Assembly: GCA_029212405.1 (NCBI GenBank)
Contig: JARGNR010000049.1
Coordinates: 3,279-47,476, forward strand
Direction of reading: 5' to 3'
From: Saprospiraceae bacterium
GTDB taxonomy: Bacteria; Bacteroidota; Bacteroidia; Chitinophagales; Saprospiraceae
DNA length: 44,198 bases
Positions within the stretch are counted from its first letter, which is position 1. Each line of letters starts with the position of its first letter. Of this stretch, positions 25,035-34,135 are shown piece by piece. The translations under genes and the position numbers were made by a program. The notes beneath the pieces were generated by a model. That model saw only the letters and a program-made list of their open reading frames with translations. It was not told where the DNA came from and searched no databases.

Positions 25035-25753
25035 TACGTATACCAGCAATTGACATTATAAACGGAACTTGTGTTCGACTGACCAAAGGAGAGTTTGACA
25101 AGTCGACCATGTACAATACCAACCCTATAGAAATCGCAAAAAAATATGAAAAAGCTGGAGCTGAATACATACATATTGTAGATCTTGATGCTGCACGTGG
25201 GGTAGGGAGTAATAAACAAATCATTTTTGAAATTTGCAATCAAACAAATTTAAAAATTCAGACTGGTGGAGGGATCAAAACGAGAGACCAAGTAGAAGAA
25301 TTTTTAAATGCAGGTATTGGTGCTGTCATCCTTGGTAGTGTTGCACAAAAAAATAGGACTGAGGTTAAAAAATGGGTTGCTGATTTCGGAAATGATAAAA
25401 TTATCATTGGTGCGGATGTCCGAAATAATAGAATTGCTGTTGATGGTTGGCTAAGTACCAGCGAAGAAAATATAACAGACTTTATTCTGGAATACAATAT
25501 TGCAGGTGCCAAAAGATTTTTATGCACGGATATTCAACACGACGGAATGTTAAACGGAACATCAAATGAGTTGTATAGAAATTTAAGAAAGAAGTTTCCG
25601 AAAATTGAATTGATCGCCTCGGGAGGAGTTGCTAATTTGAATGATTTGGTACTACTAGAAAAGATAGGAATGTATTCTTGTGTAATTGGTAAAGCATTGT
25701 TTGAGAATAGAATTTCCCTGAATGATTTATTCGTTGAAAACAACCGTAGATGA
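25031..25753 (+). CDS. hisA: ProFAR isomerase
   Basis: A 240-residue (beta/alpha)8 enzyme performing the Amadori isomerisation of ProFAR to PRFAR. It starts [19 protein letters not shown] with the catalytic Asp in [25 protein letters not shown] is a phosphate-binding loop, and [12 protein letters not shown] holds the second catalytic Asp. It overlaps both neighbours by 4 bases. Confidence 0.96.
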   Translation: MIRIPAIDIINGTCVRLTKGEFDKSTMYNTNPIEIAKKYEKAGAEYIHIVDLDAARGVGSNKQIIFEICNQTNLKIQTGGGIKTRDQVEEFLNAGIGAVILGSVAQKNRTEVKKWVADFGNDKIIIGADVRNNRIAVDGWLSTSEENITDFILEYNIAGAKRFLCTDIQHDGMLNGTSNELYRNLRKKFPKIELIASGGVANLNDLVLLEKIGMYSCVIGKALFENRISLNDLFVENNRR

Positions 25754-26505
25754 TTGCAAAGAGGATCGTACCCTGTTTGGACATAAAAGATGGAAGAACG
25801 GTCAAAGGGACAAATTTTTTAGACTTGAGAGATGCTGGTGATCCGATTGAATTAGCCAAAAGATACGCAGATCAAGGTGCGGATGAACTTGTGTTTTTAG
25901 ATATCACAGCCACATTGGAGAAGCGTAAGACGCTGGTAACTTTGGTAGAGAAAATTGGTAGAGAATTGGATATCCCATTTACTGTTGGGGGAGGGATAAG
26001 AACGCTCGATCTGGTCGATGAGTTATTACAAAATGGAGCAGATAAGGTTTCCATCAATTCTGCCGCAATTAAAAATCCAAATTTGATCACAGAAATTTCT
26101 GAGAAGTATGGGTGTCAATGTTTGGTGGTTGCAGTTGATGGAAATAAGATTGGGGACGAATGGAAGGTTTTTACACGAGGAGGAACACATAATACTGGTA
26201 TAGAGATGTTTGGTTGGGTAGAGCAAGTTGTTGGTTTAGGTGCGGGCGAAATTTTATTTACATCTATGAATAAAGATGGAACTAAGAGTGGTTTCGAAAT
26301 AGAAGCATTGAACAAAATGTCACAACAGATTCAAGTGCCCATAATCGCTTCAGGAGGAGCAGGTAATATCGAACATTTTGTCCAACTTTTTCAAAATACA
26401 GGCGTAACTGCTGGATTGGCCGCAAGTATTTTCCATTTTAGAGAAGTGGATATTCCCGAATTAAAACAAGAATTACAATTAAATAAGATATCAATTCGTA
26501 TATAA
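25750..26505 (+). CDS. hisF: Imidazole glycerol phosphate synthase, cyclase subunit
   Basis: A 251-residue (beta/alpha)8 cyclase converting PRFAR plus ammonia from HisH to IGP and AICAR. It has [52 protein letters not shown] and [13 protein letters not shown]. It overlaps hisA by 4 bases and is one base from hisIE. Confidence 0.97.
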   Translation: MIAKRIVPCLDIKDGRTVKGTNFLDLRDAGDPIELAKRYADQGADELVFLDITATLEKRKTLVTLVEKIGRELDIPFTVGGGIRTLDLVDELLQNGADKVSINSAAIKNPNLITEISEKYGCQCLVVAVDGNKIGDEWKVFTRGGTHNTGIEMFGWVEQVVGLGAGEILFTSMNKDGTKSGFEIEALNKMSQQIQVPIIASGGAGNIEHFVQLFQNTGVTAGLAASIFHFREVDIPELKQELQLNKISIRI

Positions 26506-26506
26506 A

Positions 26507-27112
26507 ATGGTGGACAGTAATCGTATAAATTTTGAAAAAGGGAATGGGTTGGTTCCTTGTATAATTCAGGATAGTCAGACTAAAAATGTTTTGATGCTTG
26601 GCTACATGGATAAAACAGCGTTGGAAAAAACCATTTCAGACCAAATCGTTACATTTTGGAGTAGGAGTAAAAACCGACTTTGGACAAAAGGAGAGGAGTC
26701 AGGTAATTTTCTGCAGGTCCGTTCTATGTCTATGGATTGCGATAATGATACACTATTGATCATGGTCGTGCCAAAAGGTCCCACTTGTCATACAGGAACG
26801 GACACTTGCTGGGGTCAATCAAATCTTCCGAATGCGTTTTTGTTTGAAACATTGCAATCTACCATTCAATCCAGAAAGGAGGAGAAGGAGTCCAAATCGT
26901 ATACAGCGTCGCTCTTCCAAAAAGGCATCAATAAAATCGCGCAAAAGGTAGGAGAAGAAGCTGTGGAATTGGTCATTGAATCGAAAGATGATAATGATGA
27001 TTTATTTCTGAATGAAGCTGCAGATCTGATGTACCACTTTATTGTTTTGTTGGTAGCAAAAGGGTTTACATTAAGCAATGTTGTTGCTGTGCTTAAAAGC
27101 AGAGAAAAATAA
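26507..27112 (+). CDS. hisIE: Bifunctional phosphoribosyl-AMP cyclohydrolase / phosphoribosyl-ATP pyrophosphatase
   Basis: A 201-residue fusion for steps two and three. The N-terminal HisI domain (about residues 1-110) has MLGYMDKTALEKT, FWSRSKNRLWTKGEESGN and the metal-binding Cys/His cluster MDCDND and PTCHTGTDTCWG. The C-terminal HisE domain has KGINKIAQKVGEEAVELVIESK and NEAADLMYHFIVLL. It ends the his operon; I see no clear hairpin terminator after it. Confidence 0.96.
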   Translation: MVDSNRINFEKGNGLVPCIIQDSQTKNVLMLGYMDKTALEKTISDQIVTFWSRSKNRLWTKGEESGNFLQVRSMSMDCDNDTLLIMVVPKGPTCHTGTDTCWGQSNLPNAFLFETLQSTIQSRKEEKESKSYTASLFQKGINKIAQKVGEEAVELVIESKDDNDDLFLNEAADLMYHFIVLLVAKGFTLSNVVAVLKSREK

Positions 27113-27271
27113 AGAGCGTCCATTTTTTAAGATCTTTCCAAATTTGTTGTGGGTAGTTGTGGAAAATCATGAATAATATTTTTACTTTGGGGCATCTTGT
27201 GAAATTCTAATCGCTTGTTTGAAGTAATTGGGATATAAGATGATTTTAGTTGTAAAAATAATAGATCTAGT

Positions 27272-28141
27272 TTGAAGCGAAGGGACGCCATTAAAAATTC
27301 AATAATTGCCACAACAGGGATAGCATTAACTGCTAATAGTTGCACTCCAAAATCTCAAGAGCCCGAAAAATTTTCATTAAAAGGAAAGGTAAATCATTCA
27401 GCATGTCGATGGTGTTATTCTAAAATGCCACTGGAACAACTTGCTGAAGCGGCTCAAGAATTGGGTATGAAATCGATTGAGCTTTTGAATCCAGCAGAAT
27501 GGGACATCATGATCAAACGAGGGTTGACATGTGCAATTTCTAATGGCAGTGAATTGGGAATTGAAAGAGGATTTAATGATCCGAATAATCACGCCAAACT
27601 TTTTGAAGATTATCAAGCGATTATTCCTCAGGCAGCCGACAGAGGAATCACTCAAATTATTTGTTTTTCTGGTAATAGAAATGGAATGACAGACGAACAG
27701 GGCCTAGAGAATTGTGCTGTAGGTTTGGATCCTGTCATTAAGTTGGCCGAAAAGCATAATGTGAAAATCGTTATGGAGTTACTCAATAGCAAGGTAGATC
27801 ATAAAGATTATATGTGCGACCATACAAAATGGGGAGTACAGTTGGCTCGAAAATTAGGTACACCCAATTTTAAACTTCTATATGACATTTACCATATGCA
27901 AATTATGGAAGGGGATGTTATCTCTACGATTCGAAAAAATAGAACTTATATATCACATTTTCATACAGGGGGTGTGCCTGGAAGAAATGAAATCAACGAG
28001 ACTCAGGAACTCAACTATCGAGCAATAATGGAAGCCATCCATGAAGGTGGATTTGATGGTTTTGTGGCACAAGAATTTATTCCAACGAGAGAGGATGCAA
28101 TATTTTCCTTAAAAGAAGGAATTCAGATATGTGATATTTGA
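27272..28141 (+). CDS. Tat-exported TIM-barrel lipoprotein, sugar phosphate isomerase/hydroxypyruvate isomerase family
   Basis: A 289-residue xylose-isomerase-like TIM-barrel protein. The N-terminus MKRRDAIKNSIIATTGIALTANSC carries a twin-arginine motif and a lipobox Cys24. The barrel shows GMKSIELLNPAEWDIM, KIVMELLNSKVDHKDYMCD, KLLYDIYHMQIMEGD and SHFHTGGVPGRNE, resembling hydroxypyruvate isomerase metal-site segments (Glu, Asp-Tyr-His, His). The start is TTG at 27272; no ATG precedes MKRRD before a stop. It lies 66 bases before the GMC gene. Export and context suggest it acts on oxidised sugars in the periplasm rather than on hydroxypyruvate. Confidence 0.82.
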   Translation: MKRRDAIKNSIIATTGIALTANSCTPKSQEPEKFSLKGKVNHSACRWCYSKMPLEQLAEAAQELGMKSIELLNPAEWDIMIKRGLTCAISNGSELGIERGFNDPNNHAKLFEDYQAIIPQAADRGITQIICFSGNRNGMTDEQGLENCAVGLDPVIKLAEKHNVKIVMELLNSKVDHKDYMCDHTKWGVQLARKLGTPNFKLLYDIYHMQIMEGDVISTIRKNRTYISHFHTGGVPGRNEINETQELNYRAIMEAIHEGGFDGFVAQEFIPTREDAIFSLKEGIQICDI

Positions 28142-28207
28142 ATAGATGTATGAAGTAGTAAACTGAAAAAGAAAGAATTTAATTAAGCTATAAAAGAGAT
28201 TTGACAG

Positions 28208-29911
28208 ATGTATTTTAACAATAATGGAAAAGATGAAGTGACCTATGATGCCATCGTAGTAGGCTCCGGTATTAGTGGAGGATGGGCAGCAAAGGAACTT
28301 TGTGAAGGTGGATTGAAAACTATGGTGCTAGAGAGAGGAAGAATGGTGAAACATGGGGATTATCCTACTGCGGCACTAGACACGTGGGAGGTACCTAACC
28401 GAGGGAAGTTGACTGAAGAGGAGTGGAAGGACTATGATAAGCAAAGAAGAACAGGGTATACGATGACTAAGTTTACCGAAGCTATGTGGCCCAAGGATAG
28501 TGAAAATCCCTATTCAGAAGATAAACCATTTGATTGGATCCGTTCCTATCAAGTTGGAGGTAGGTCGTTGCTTTGGGGAAGGCAGTCCTATAGATGGAGT
28601 GAAATCGACTTTGAAGCGAATGCAAAAGATGGTATCGCAGTGGATTGGCCAATACGATATAAAGACATTGCACCATGGTATGATAAAGTTGAAAAGTTTG
28701 TAGGTGTAAGTGGTCAAAAAGCTGGACTACCTCAGCTTCCAGATGGTCAGTTTTTACCTCCAATGCAATTAAATTGTATAGAAAAAGATGTGGCCAAACG
28801 AATCAGTGAGCAGTACACAGACCGAATGATAATGATTGGTAGAACTGCCCACCTCACCGAGCCTATAGGGACGAGAGGTGTTTGTATGAGTCGAAATCGG
28901 TGTATGAGAGGTTGTCCATATGGAGCTTATTTTAGTAGTAATGCATCTACCTTGCCTGCAGCAGAAGCAACTGGTAATCTTACGATAAGACCATGGTCCA
29001 TCGTAACGGAAATTATTTATGATGAGGCTACACAGAAAGCAAAAGGAGTTAGAATTCAAGATGCAGAATCTGGAGAAATAAAAGAATATTTTGCCAAAGT
29101 AATTTTCTTATGTGCTTCAGCTTTTGGAAGTACATGGATTATGATGAATAGTAAATCCAAACGATTTCCAAATGGTTTTGGGAATGATAGTGGAGAGTTG
29201 GGCCATAATGTAATGGACCACCATTTTAGATTAGGAGCAAGTGGTCGTTCTGATAAATTTAAAGATCAATATTTTAAAGGAAGACGACCAAATGGAATAT
29301 ATGTACCGAGATTCCAAAATATTGACAGTTCGACGAAGAGAAAGGATTACATCAGAGGATTTGGATACCAAGGAGGTGGTTCAAGAGCAGCTTGGTGGCG
29401 AAATGTAGCAGAAGCAGACTTTGGAGCAGATTATAAAAATGCAGTTACGAGTACTCCGGGTGATTGGAATATGGGATTAATGGGATTTGGGGAATGTTTG
29501 CCATACCATGAAAATCGCATTTACTTGAATGATAAATTAAAAGATAAGCATGGTTTGCCTACGTTGACGATGGATGCGGAATGGAAAGAAAATGAGTATA
29601 GTATGCGGAAGGAAATGATGAGTGCTGCCGCTGAAATGCTTGAAAAAGCAGGTCTTAAGGATGTGAATACATACGATAGAGGATGCAATCCTGGATTGGG
29701 AATTCATGAAATGGGTACTGCGAGAATGGGAAGAGATGCTAAGACTTCAGTGTTAAATGGGAACAATCAGGTACATGCTGCTAAAAATGTATATGTGACC
29801 GATGGGGCATGTATGACGTCTTCAGCATGTGTGAATCCTTCATTGACATATATGGCATTGACAGCTAGAGCTGCTGCACATGCAATTGATGATTTAAAAA
29901 AGAATGGTTAA
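28208..29911 (+). CDS. GMC-family FAD-dependent oxidoreductase
   Basis: A 567-residue flavoprotein. The dinucleotide motif is VGSGISGGWAAKEL near residue 18, and the GMC signature is VGGRSLLWGRQSYRW. A Cys-rich patch (GVCMSRNRCMRGCPYGAYF) is present. The C-terminal catalytic pair is His500 (IHEMGTARMG) and Asn543 (CVNPSLTYMALTARAAAHA). It has no signal peptide of its own and may be exported with the next protein. Similar pairs form glucoside 3-dehydrogenase or gluconate 2-dehydrogenase (Caulobacter lacA-like). The sugar substrate is unknown. Confidence 0.9.
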   Translation: MYFNNNGKDEVTYDAIVVGSGISGGWAAKELCEGGLKTMVLERGRMVKHGDYPTAALDTWEVPNRGKLTEEEWKDYDKQRRTGYTMTKFTEAMWPKDSENPYSEDKPFDWIRSYQVGGRSLLWGRQSYRWSEIDFEANAKDGIAVDWPIRYKDIAPWYDKVEKFVGVSGQKAGLPQLPDGQFLPPMQLNCIEKDVAKRISEQYTDRMIMIGRTAHLTEPIGTRGVCMSRNRCMRGCPYGAYFSSNASTLPAAEATGNLTIRPWSIVTEIIYDEATQKAKGVRIQDAESGEIKEYFAKVIFLCASAFGSTWIMMNSKSKRFPNGFGNDSGELGHNVMDHHFRLGASGRSDKFKDQYFKGRRPNGIYVPRFQNIDSSTKRKDYIRGFGYQGGGSRAAWWRNVAEADFGADYKNAVTSTPGDWNMGLMGFGECLPYHENRIYLNDKLKDKHGLPTLTMDAEWKENEYSMRKEMMSAAAEMLEKAGLKDVNTYDRGCNPGLGIHEMGTARMGRDAKTSVLNGNNQVHAAKNVYVTDGACMTSSACVNPSLTYMALTARAAAHAIDDLKKNG

Positions 29912-29931
29912 TCGTTAAAAGATAAAGAATT

Positions 29932-30507
29932 ATGGATAGAAGAGATATATTAAAAGCATCGGCCATTTTTTTAGGATATGGTTTAGTCGGAGGCACATCA
30001 ATAGCCGTATTAAATGGATGTAAAGCAGATACAAGTGACGGTTGGAAGCCATCATTTTTTACTGCAGATCAGATTGATACCTTAGCAGAAGTTGCCGAAC
30101 GAATTATACCTAAGACGGATACACCAGGAGCAAAAGAGGCCTTGGTTCATCGATATATAGATGAAGCTGTAAAGAATAATTATAAATCGGAAGAGCAAGA
30201 ATTTGCATTGAAAGCTGCAGATATATTTGACATGAAGTCTACGGAGAAATTCAATAAGAAATTTGTAGCAATTACAGATGCTCAAAAAGATGAAATTTTG
30301 CAAGAGTTGGCAGATCTTTCTAAAAATGAAGAAGATCAAAGTGATGCAGGAGAAGTATTTCCTAGGATTAGATCTTTAGTTGCAGCTGGATATTTTACCT
30401 CCGAGATTGGAGCTACTCAGGCATTGATTTATGATCCAATCCCTGGTCCATTTGAAGGTTGTATTCCATTGAGTGATGTAGGAGGAGTGTATTCTTTGAG
30501 GTGGTAA
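29932..30507 (+). CDS. Gluconate 2-dehydrogenase subunit 3 family protein
   Basis: A 191-residue small subunit of a GMC dehydrogenase. It begins MDRRDILKASAIFLGYGLVG with a twin-arginine motif, and Cys30 in VLNGC fits a lipobox. The body holds FFTADQIDTLAEVAERIIPKTDTPGAKE, the subunit-3 signature. It follows the GMC gene by 20 bases. In known systems it carries the flavoprotein through the Tat pathway as a hitchhiker and anchors it. A separate cytochrome subunit is not found here. Confidence 0.88.
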   Translation: MDRRDILKASAIFLGYGLVGGTSIAVLNGCKADTSDGWKPSFFTADQIDTLAEVAERIIPKTDTPGAKEALVHRYIDEAVKNNYKSEEQEFALKAADIFDMKSTEKFNKKFVAITDAQKDEILQELADLSKNEEDQSDAGEVFPRIRSLVAAGYFTSEIGATQALIYDPIPGPFEGCIPLSDVGGVYSLRW

Positions 30508-30565
30508 TATCATAAGTACTTTCAGGCAACTAGTGTAGAATTAATTAACTTGACAATATATACAT

Positions 30566-30847
30566 ATGGATTTTAGAATGGACAAAAGTAGTTGGGTCAT
30601 GTTGGCTTTTTGCTTTGCTACATTTATGTATTTTATGATAGGTAGTGCAGGAGGTTCCGTCTCTGCTGCTGGATATTTGCAAGCTGTTGGTTTTTCAATA
30701 TTGTGTTTGGTGGCCCTAGTTGCGGTCATGAGTATACCTGTAGTAGTCTATTGTTACTTTGTGAAAATGATACCGGATATTGATTATTCTATCAGAGCTG
30801 CATTCGCCTTTACGATAATCGGTATTATTTCAGAAATTGTCTTTTAA
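30566..30847 (+). CDS. Small membrane protein of unknown function (93 aa)
   Basis: I do not recognise it. Three hydrophobic segments are visible (WVMLAFCFATFMYFMIG, GYLQAVGFSILCLVALVAVM and AAFAFTIIGIISEIVF). A second ATG lies at 30578. It is 17 bases upstream of the M48 peptidase gene, so the two are probably cotranscribed. Confidence 0.65.
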   Translation: MDFRMDKSSWVMLAFCFATFMYFMIGSAGGSVSAAGYLQAVGFSILCLVALVAVMSIPVVVYCYFVKMIPDIDYSIRAAFAFTIIGIISEIVF

Positions 30848-30864
30848 GCTAAAATAATATAAGG

Positions 30865-31704
30865 ATGTCAACTAGAAGAAGATATTACGGAGGTACGGGA
30901 GATCCCTACAGTAGACAAGGAAGGGGAGCTGGAACAGGACGATTTAAGTTTATGTTGATTATTGGGTTGTTGATGGCGGGCTACCAAGCGTTCAAATACT
31001 ACACAAACACCCAAACAAATCCTATAACTGGAGAAGAACAGCATGTGCAATGGACTCCGGAACAAGAAAAGGCAATTGGTCTAAATTCGGCTCCACAGAT
31101 GGCTCAACAACATGGTGGAATTCATCCGGATGAAAGAGCAAGAGCAAGTGTAACTGCAGTTGGGAATCGGTTGATTAACAATAGTATTGTACGTCGATCA
31201 AATTATGACTACAATTTTTATCTTTTGAGAGATGACCGTACTGTAAATGCATTTGCCTTACCAGGAGGACAGGTTTTTATAACTGCGGCATTATACGGAA
31301 GACTTGAAAATGAAGACCAATTGGCAGGTGTTCTAGGACACGAAATTGGACATGTGATTCATCGACATGGTGCTGAAAGAATGGCCAAATCAGGCTTTAT
31401 TCAAGGATTGATACAAAGTGTCATGATTGGATCAGGAGGGGATGGATCTATCGCTCAAATTGCAAACGTAGTTGGGAGTTATAGCAGCATGAAATATGGA
31501 AGAGATCAAGAGTTGGAATCCGATGATTTTGGTGTTCGACTTATGATCGAGGCTGGTTATGATCCTAATAATCTCATTGGAGTAATGGATATTTTGGAGG
31601 AAGCGAGTGGGGGAGCAAAACGGCCTGAATTCCAATCAACTCACCCAAGTCCTGAAAACAGAAGAGCAAAAATTAAAGAAGCTATTGAAAAATATAGTGG
31701 ATAA
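30865..31704 (+). CDS. M48-family zinc metallopeptidase, membrane-anchored
   Basis: A 279-residue metallopeptidase. The N-terminus is a Gly/Arg/Tyr-rich cytosolic stretch (about 25 residues), then a membrane segment (FMLIIGLLMAGYQAF). The zinc site is GHEIGHVIHRH (His159, Glu160, His163) with the third ligand Glu218 in ELESDDFG. The M48 signatures VNAFALPGGQVFITAAL and STHPSPENRRAKI are present. This resembles LoiP/BepA/Oma1-type quality-control proteases; the substrate is unknown. The anchor orientation suggests an extracytoplasmic active site. Confidence 0.9.
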   Translation: MSTRRRYYGGTGDPYSRQGRGAGTGRFKFMLIIGLLMAGYQAFKYYTNTQTNPITGEEQHVQWTPEQEKAIGLNSAPQMAQQHGGIHPDERARASVTAVGNRLINNSIVRRSNYDYNFYLLRDDRTVNAFALPGGQVFITAALYGRLENEDQLAGVLGHEIGHVIHRHGAERMAKSGFIQGLIQSVMIGSGGDGSIAQIANVVGSYSSMKYGRDQELESDDFGVRLMIEAGYDPNNLIGVMDILEEASGGAKRPEFQSTHPSPENRRAKIKEAIEKYSG

Positions 31705-31738
31705 TATTGAAATTTATTATATATTAGTTTATCATTTG

Positions 31739-33079
31739 ATGAGAAAAATTGCAACTAACTACTATTTATATACTTTGGGAGGAACATTTATGTTCCTTCT
31801 TTTTTTTGGGTGTAGCAAAAAAGTAAGCGAAGAAATTGAACTAACCTACCAGAAAAATCCAGTCAACGTTCAAATAGATTACAGTCGAATGGGGGTTGGT
31901 CCTTGCGAACCTAGTATTTGTATCGACCCTTCTAATCCCAGCCGTATTGTTGCTGGTTCTATTCTCAATCGTGTCCATATTTCTCAAGACGGAGGTAAAA
32001 CGTGGAAGAATTCCAAATTGACATCTCCATTTGGTGTGTACGGTGATCCTGTTGTGCGAATAGGACCAAAAGGGAATATCTACTACTCTCATCTATCAAA
32101 TCCTACAGGTCGAGCCTATGCAAGTGAAGAGTTTCTAGACCGTATCGTTGTCCAAAAGTCTACAGATGGTGGATCAACTTTTAATGATGGTACTTCACCT
32201 GCTAATGATCGGACGAAAGATCAGGACAAGCAATGGCTCTATATCGATCCAGTGGATGGTACAGTGTTGATGAGTTGGACGGAGTTTGATAAATATAATA
32301 GTAAGAAAGCGACGGATCAATCTCGAATATTATTTTCAATGAGTAAAGATGAAGCAAAGACCTGGAGTACACCAGTTGATATTTCAGATGTGGATGGAGA
32401 TTGTATTGATGATGATGATACTACAGAAGGAGCGGTCCCTGTGCAAGATGCTGAAGGCAATATTTACGTGGCTTGGGCGCATGGGAGTAAAATCTATTTG
32501 GATAAATCGAGTGATGGAGGAAAAACTTGGTTACCCAATGACATTGAAGTAGCAGATCAGTTTGGTGGGTGGACCCTGACTATTCCAGGAATTAATCGAT
32601 GCAATGGAATGCCGATTTTAGGGATTGATCGTTCGGGAGGAAAACGAGACGGCAATTTATATATCAATTGGAGTGATCAGAAAAACGGTGAGTCAGATAC
32701 GGATATATGGTTGGTCCGTTCTGAAGATGGGGGGAAAACATGGACAGACCGAATTCGGGTGAATGATGATGCTCCTGGAAAGCATCAATTTTTTAGTTGG
32801 ATGGATGTAGACCCGATCACGGGGTACATTTATATTGTATTTTATGATCGTCGGGAATATGTAAATAATGAAACGGATGTGTATTTAGCGTATTCTACTG
32901 ATGGTGGTAGAACATTTACGAACGAACGTATAAGTGAAAGTCCATTTGTACCGAATGATGCTATATTTTTTGGTGATTACAATGACATAAGTGCCCATAA
33001 CGGTATGATTCGACCAATTTGGACCAGACTAGATAAGAATACACTATCTGTTTGGACCGCATTGATCGATATGAAATAA
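31739..33079 (+). CDS. Asp-box (BNR/sialidase-like) repeat lipoprotein
   Basis: A 446-residue lipoprotein: the signal peptide ends FLLFFGC (lipid Cys25). The body is a beta-propeller with six recognisable Asp-boxes (SQDGGKTW, STDGGSTF, SKDEAKTW, SSDGGKTW, SEDGGKTW, STDGGRTF). The reading frame opens at 31607 inside the M48 gene, but the ATG at 31739 starts the signal peptide. Asp-boxes are structural and do not prove sialidase activity, and no Arg-triad assignment was made. The stop is 2 bases from the convergent gene's stop. Confidence 0.85.
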   Translation: MRKIATNYYLYTLGGTFMFLLFFGCSKKVSEEIELTYQKNPVNVQIDYSRMGVGPCEPSICIDPSNPSRIVAGSILNRVHISQDGGKTWKNSKLTSPFGVYGDPVVRIGPKGNIYYSHLSNPTGRAYASEEFLDRIVVQKSTDGGSTFNDGTSPANDRTKDQDKQWLYIDPVDGTVLMSWTEFDKYNSKKATDQSRILFSMSKDEAKTWSTPVDISDVDGDCIDDDDTTEGAVPVQDAEGNIYVAWAHGSKIYLDKSSDGGKTWLPNDIEVADQFGGWTLTIPGINRCNGMPILGIDRSGGKRDGNLYINWSDQKNGESDTDIWLVRSEDGGKTWTDRIRVNDDAPGKHQFFSWMDVDPITGYIYIVFYDRREYVNNETDVYLAYSTDGGRTFTNERISESPFVPNDAIFFGDYNDISAHNGMIRPIWTRLDKNTLSVWTALIDMK

Positions 33080-33081
33080 GA

Positions 33082-33420
33082 TTAATCGCTGAGAAGTTTG
33101 GATCGAAGTGCGATTAAATCATCTCTTTGTTTGTCGTGCCATGCTCTTTGTTCCCATTTTCCAACGAGAAAACCAATAATAAAGATAACTGTTATCATAC
33201 CGATTAACCAAGGGTTGCTATTTTCAATAATTAAATTGATGACAGATAAAGCTCCAATTCCTAGTATGTACCAGGTCAAAAATATCTTTGTCATTTTAGC
33301 CTGATAGGTAGCATTATGGATTGCTTGATCGATAGAATCCAGCATTGTTTTACCCCAGTTTTTTTGATTTTTCCTACGTTTTTGTTTGTAATTGAATGTT
33401 AACAATACGGTCAAAAACAT
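33082..33420 (-). pseudogene. 3' part of a split sigma-associated membrane protein gene
   Basis: A 112-residue reading frame with two hydrophobic segments (IFLTWYILGIGALSVINLII and PWLIGMITVIFIIGFLVG) and a charged C-terminus. In-frame sequence before its ATG continues as EYAIGTF without a start, and it abuts the end of the frame at 33429 in a different phase. Bacteroidota often have a protein of about 190-200 residues with this arrangement next to an ECF sigma factor. The two pieces together make about 185 residues, so they are probably one gene broken by one missing base near 33430. Confidence 0.6.
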
Positions 33421-33428
33421 AAATGTAC

Positions 33429-33635
33429 CTATGGCGTATTCGCATAGGCGATTACAAATAGAATAATGGGAACAACAAGATTCATTACGATGATGAAGTT
33501 CTCAACATAAGCCGCGTTTTTATTGGCTTTGTGAGCTCTTGATTTGACATGATTTTCAACGGATTTTTCATTCATAACATATAGAGTTTGGTTACTTTTA
33601 CTATCCCATATTTTTTGCATTTCTTCCAGTTTCAT
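33429..33635 (-). pseudogene. 5' part of a split sigma-associated membrane protein gene
   Basis: A 68-residue reading frame beginning MKLEEMQKIWDSKSNQTL, a start typical of proteins encoded after Bacteroidota ECF sigma factors, then one membrane segment (IVMNLVVPIILFVIAYA) and a stop just after it. Inserting one base before ATAGG (near 33430) would run it into the following frame (PIGTFMFLTVLL). The ATG overlaps the sigma gene stop by 4 bases, so it is translationally coupled. An anti-sigma-like role is inference. Confidence 0.62.
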
Positions 33636-34135
33636 GGCTGTGTTATTTTTGATTGTTTTTGCAAGTGAGATTTTATTCTGTTAATTTTCACTCCGACATT
33701 ACTGGTCGTGATTCCTAATATGCCAGCCATTTCTTTATAGCTGAATCCATCCAGCATGAGTAATGTCAACGATTTATCTAGGGTGTCTAATTTTGCAATT
33801 TCTCCATACAACCATTCCAAATTGGAATTGTCCTGAGGGGTAGGAGTCAATAAAAGTTGATCTTCTTTTAGCTCTTCTTGTTTTCTGTTTTTGTTTTTAG
33901 TGGACCATTTGATCGCTGTGTTTAAAGCAACTTTATAGATCCATGTATGTACACTTGATCGATTTTTAAAATTTAAAATGGACTTCCATATTTGAATGAT
34001 GATTTCTTGAAACAAATCATTTTCATCGCTCAAATTGTTGGAATACACTTTTACTATCTTAAATAGCAGTGGTTTGAATTCTTCGATCCATTCTTTGAAT
34101 ATATGTTCTTGATCTTTTTTTGTCATTGTGCTCAC
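33632..34135 (-). CDS. RNA polymerase ECF sigma-70 family factor
   Basis: A 167-residue sigma factor. Region 2 (FKPLLFKIVKVYSNNLSDENDLFQEIIIQIWKS, about residues 20-55) has the ENDLFQE core. Region 4 (about residues 110-160) has the helix-turn-helix YKEMAGILGITTSNVGVKINRIKSHL. A second in-frame ATG (MTKKDQ) lies at 34126. The downstream coupled membrane protein gene may encode its regulator. The target promoters cannot be inferred. Confidence 0.92.
   Translation of the reverse strand: MSTMTKKDQEHIFKEWIEEFKPLLFKIVKVYSNNLSDENDLFQEIIIQIWKSILNFKNRSSVHTWIYKVALNTAIKWSTKNKNRKQEELKEDQLLLTPTPQDNSNLEWLYGEIAKLDTLDKSLTLLMLDGFSYKEMAGILGITTSNVGVKINRIKSHLQKQSKITQP

Noticed and set aside
31607-31738. Extended N-terminus of the Asp-box protein overlapping the M48 gene
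   Set aside because: A signal peptide with lipobox begins at 31739, so the earlier frame is chance overlap.
31739-33079. Calling the Asp-box protein a sialidase
   Set aside because: Asp-boxes occur in many non-sialidase propellers and no catalytic Arg triad was identified.
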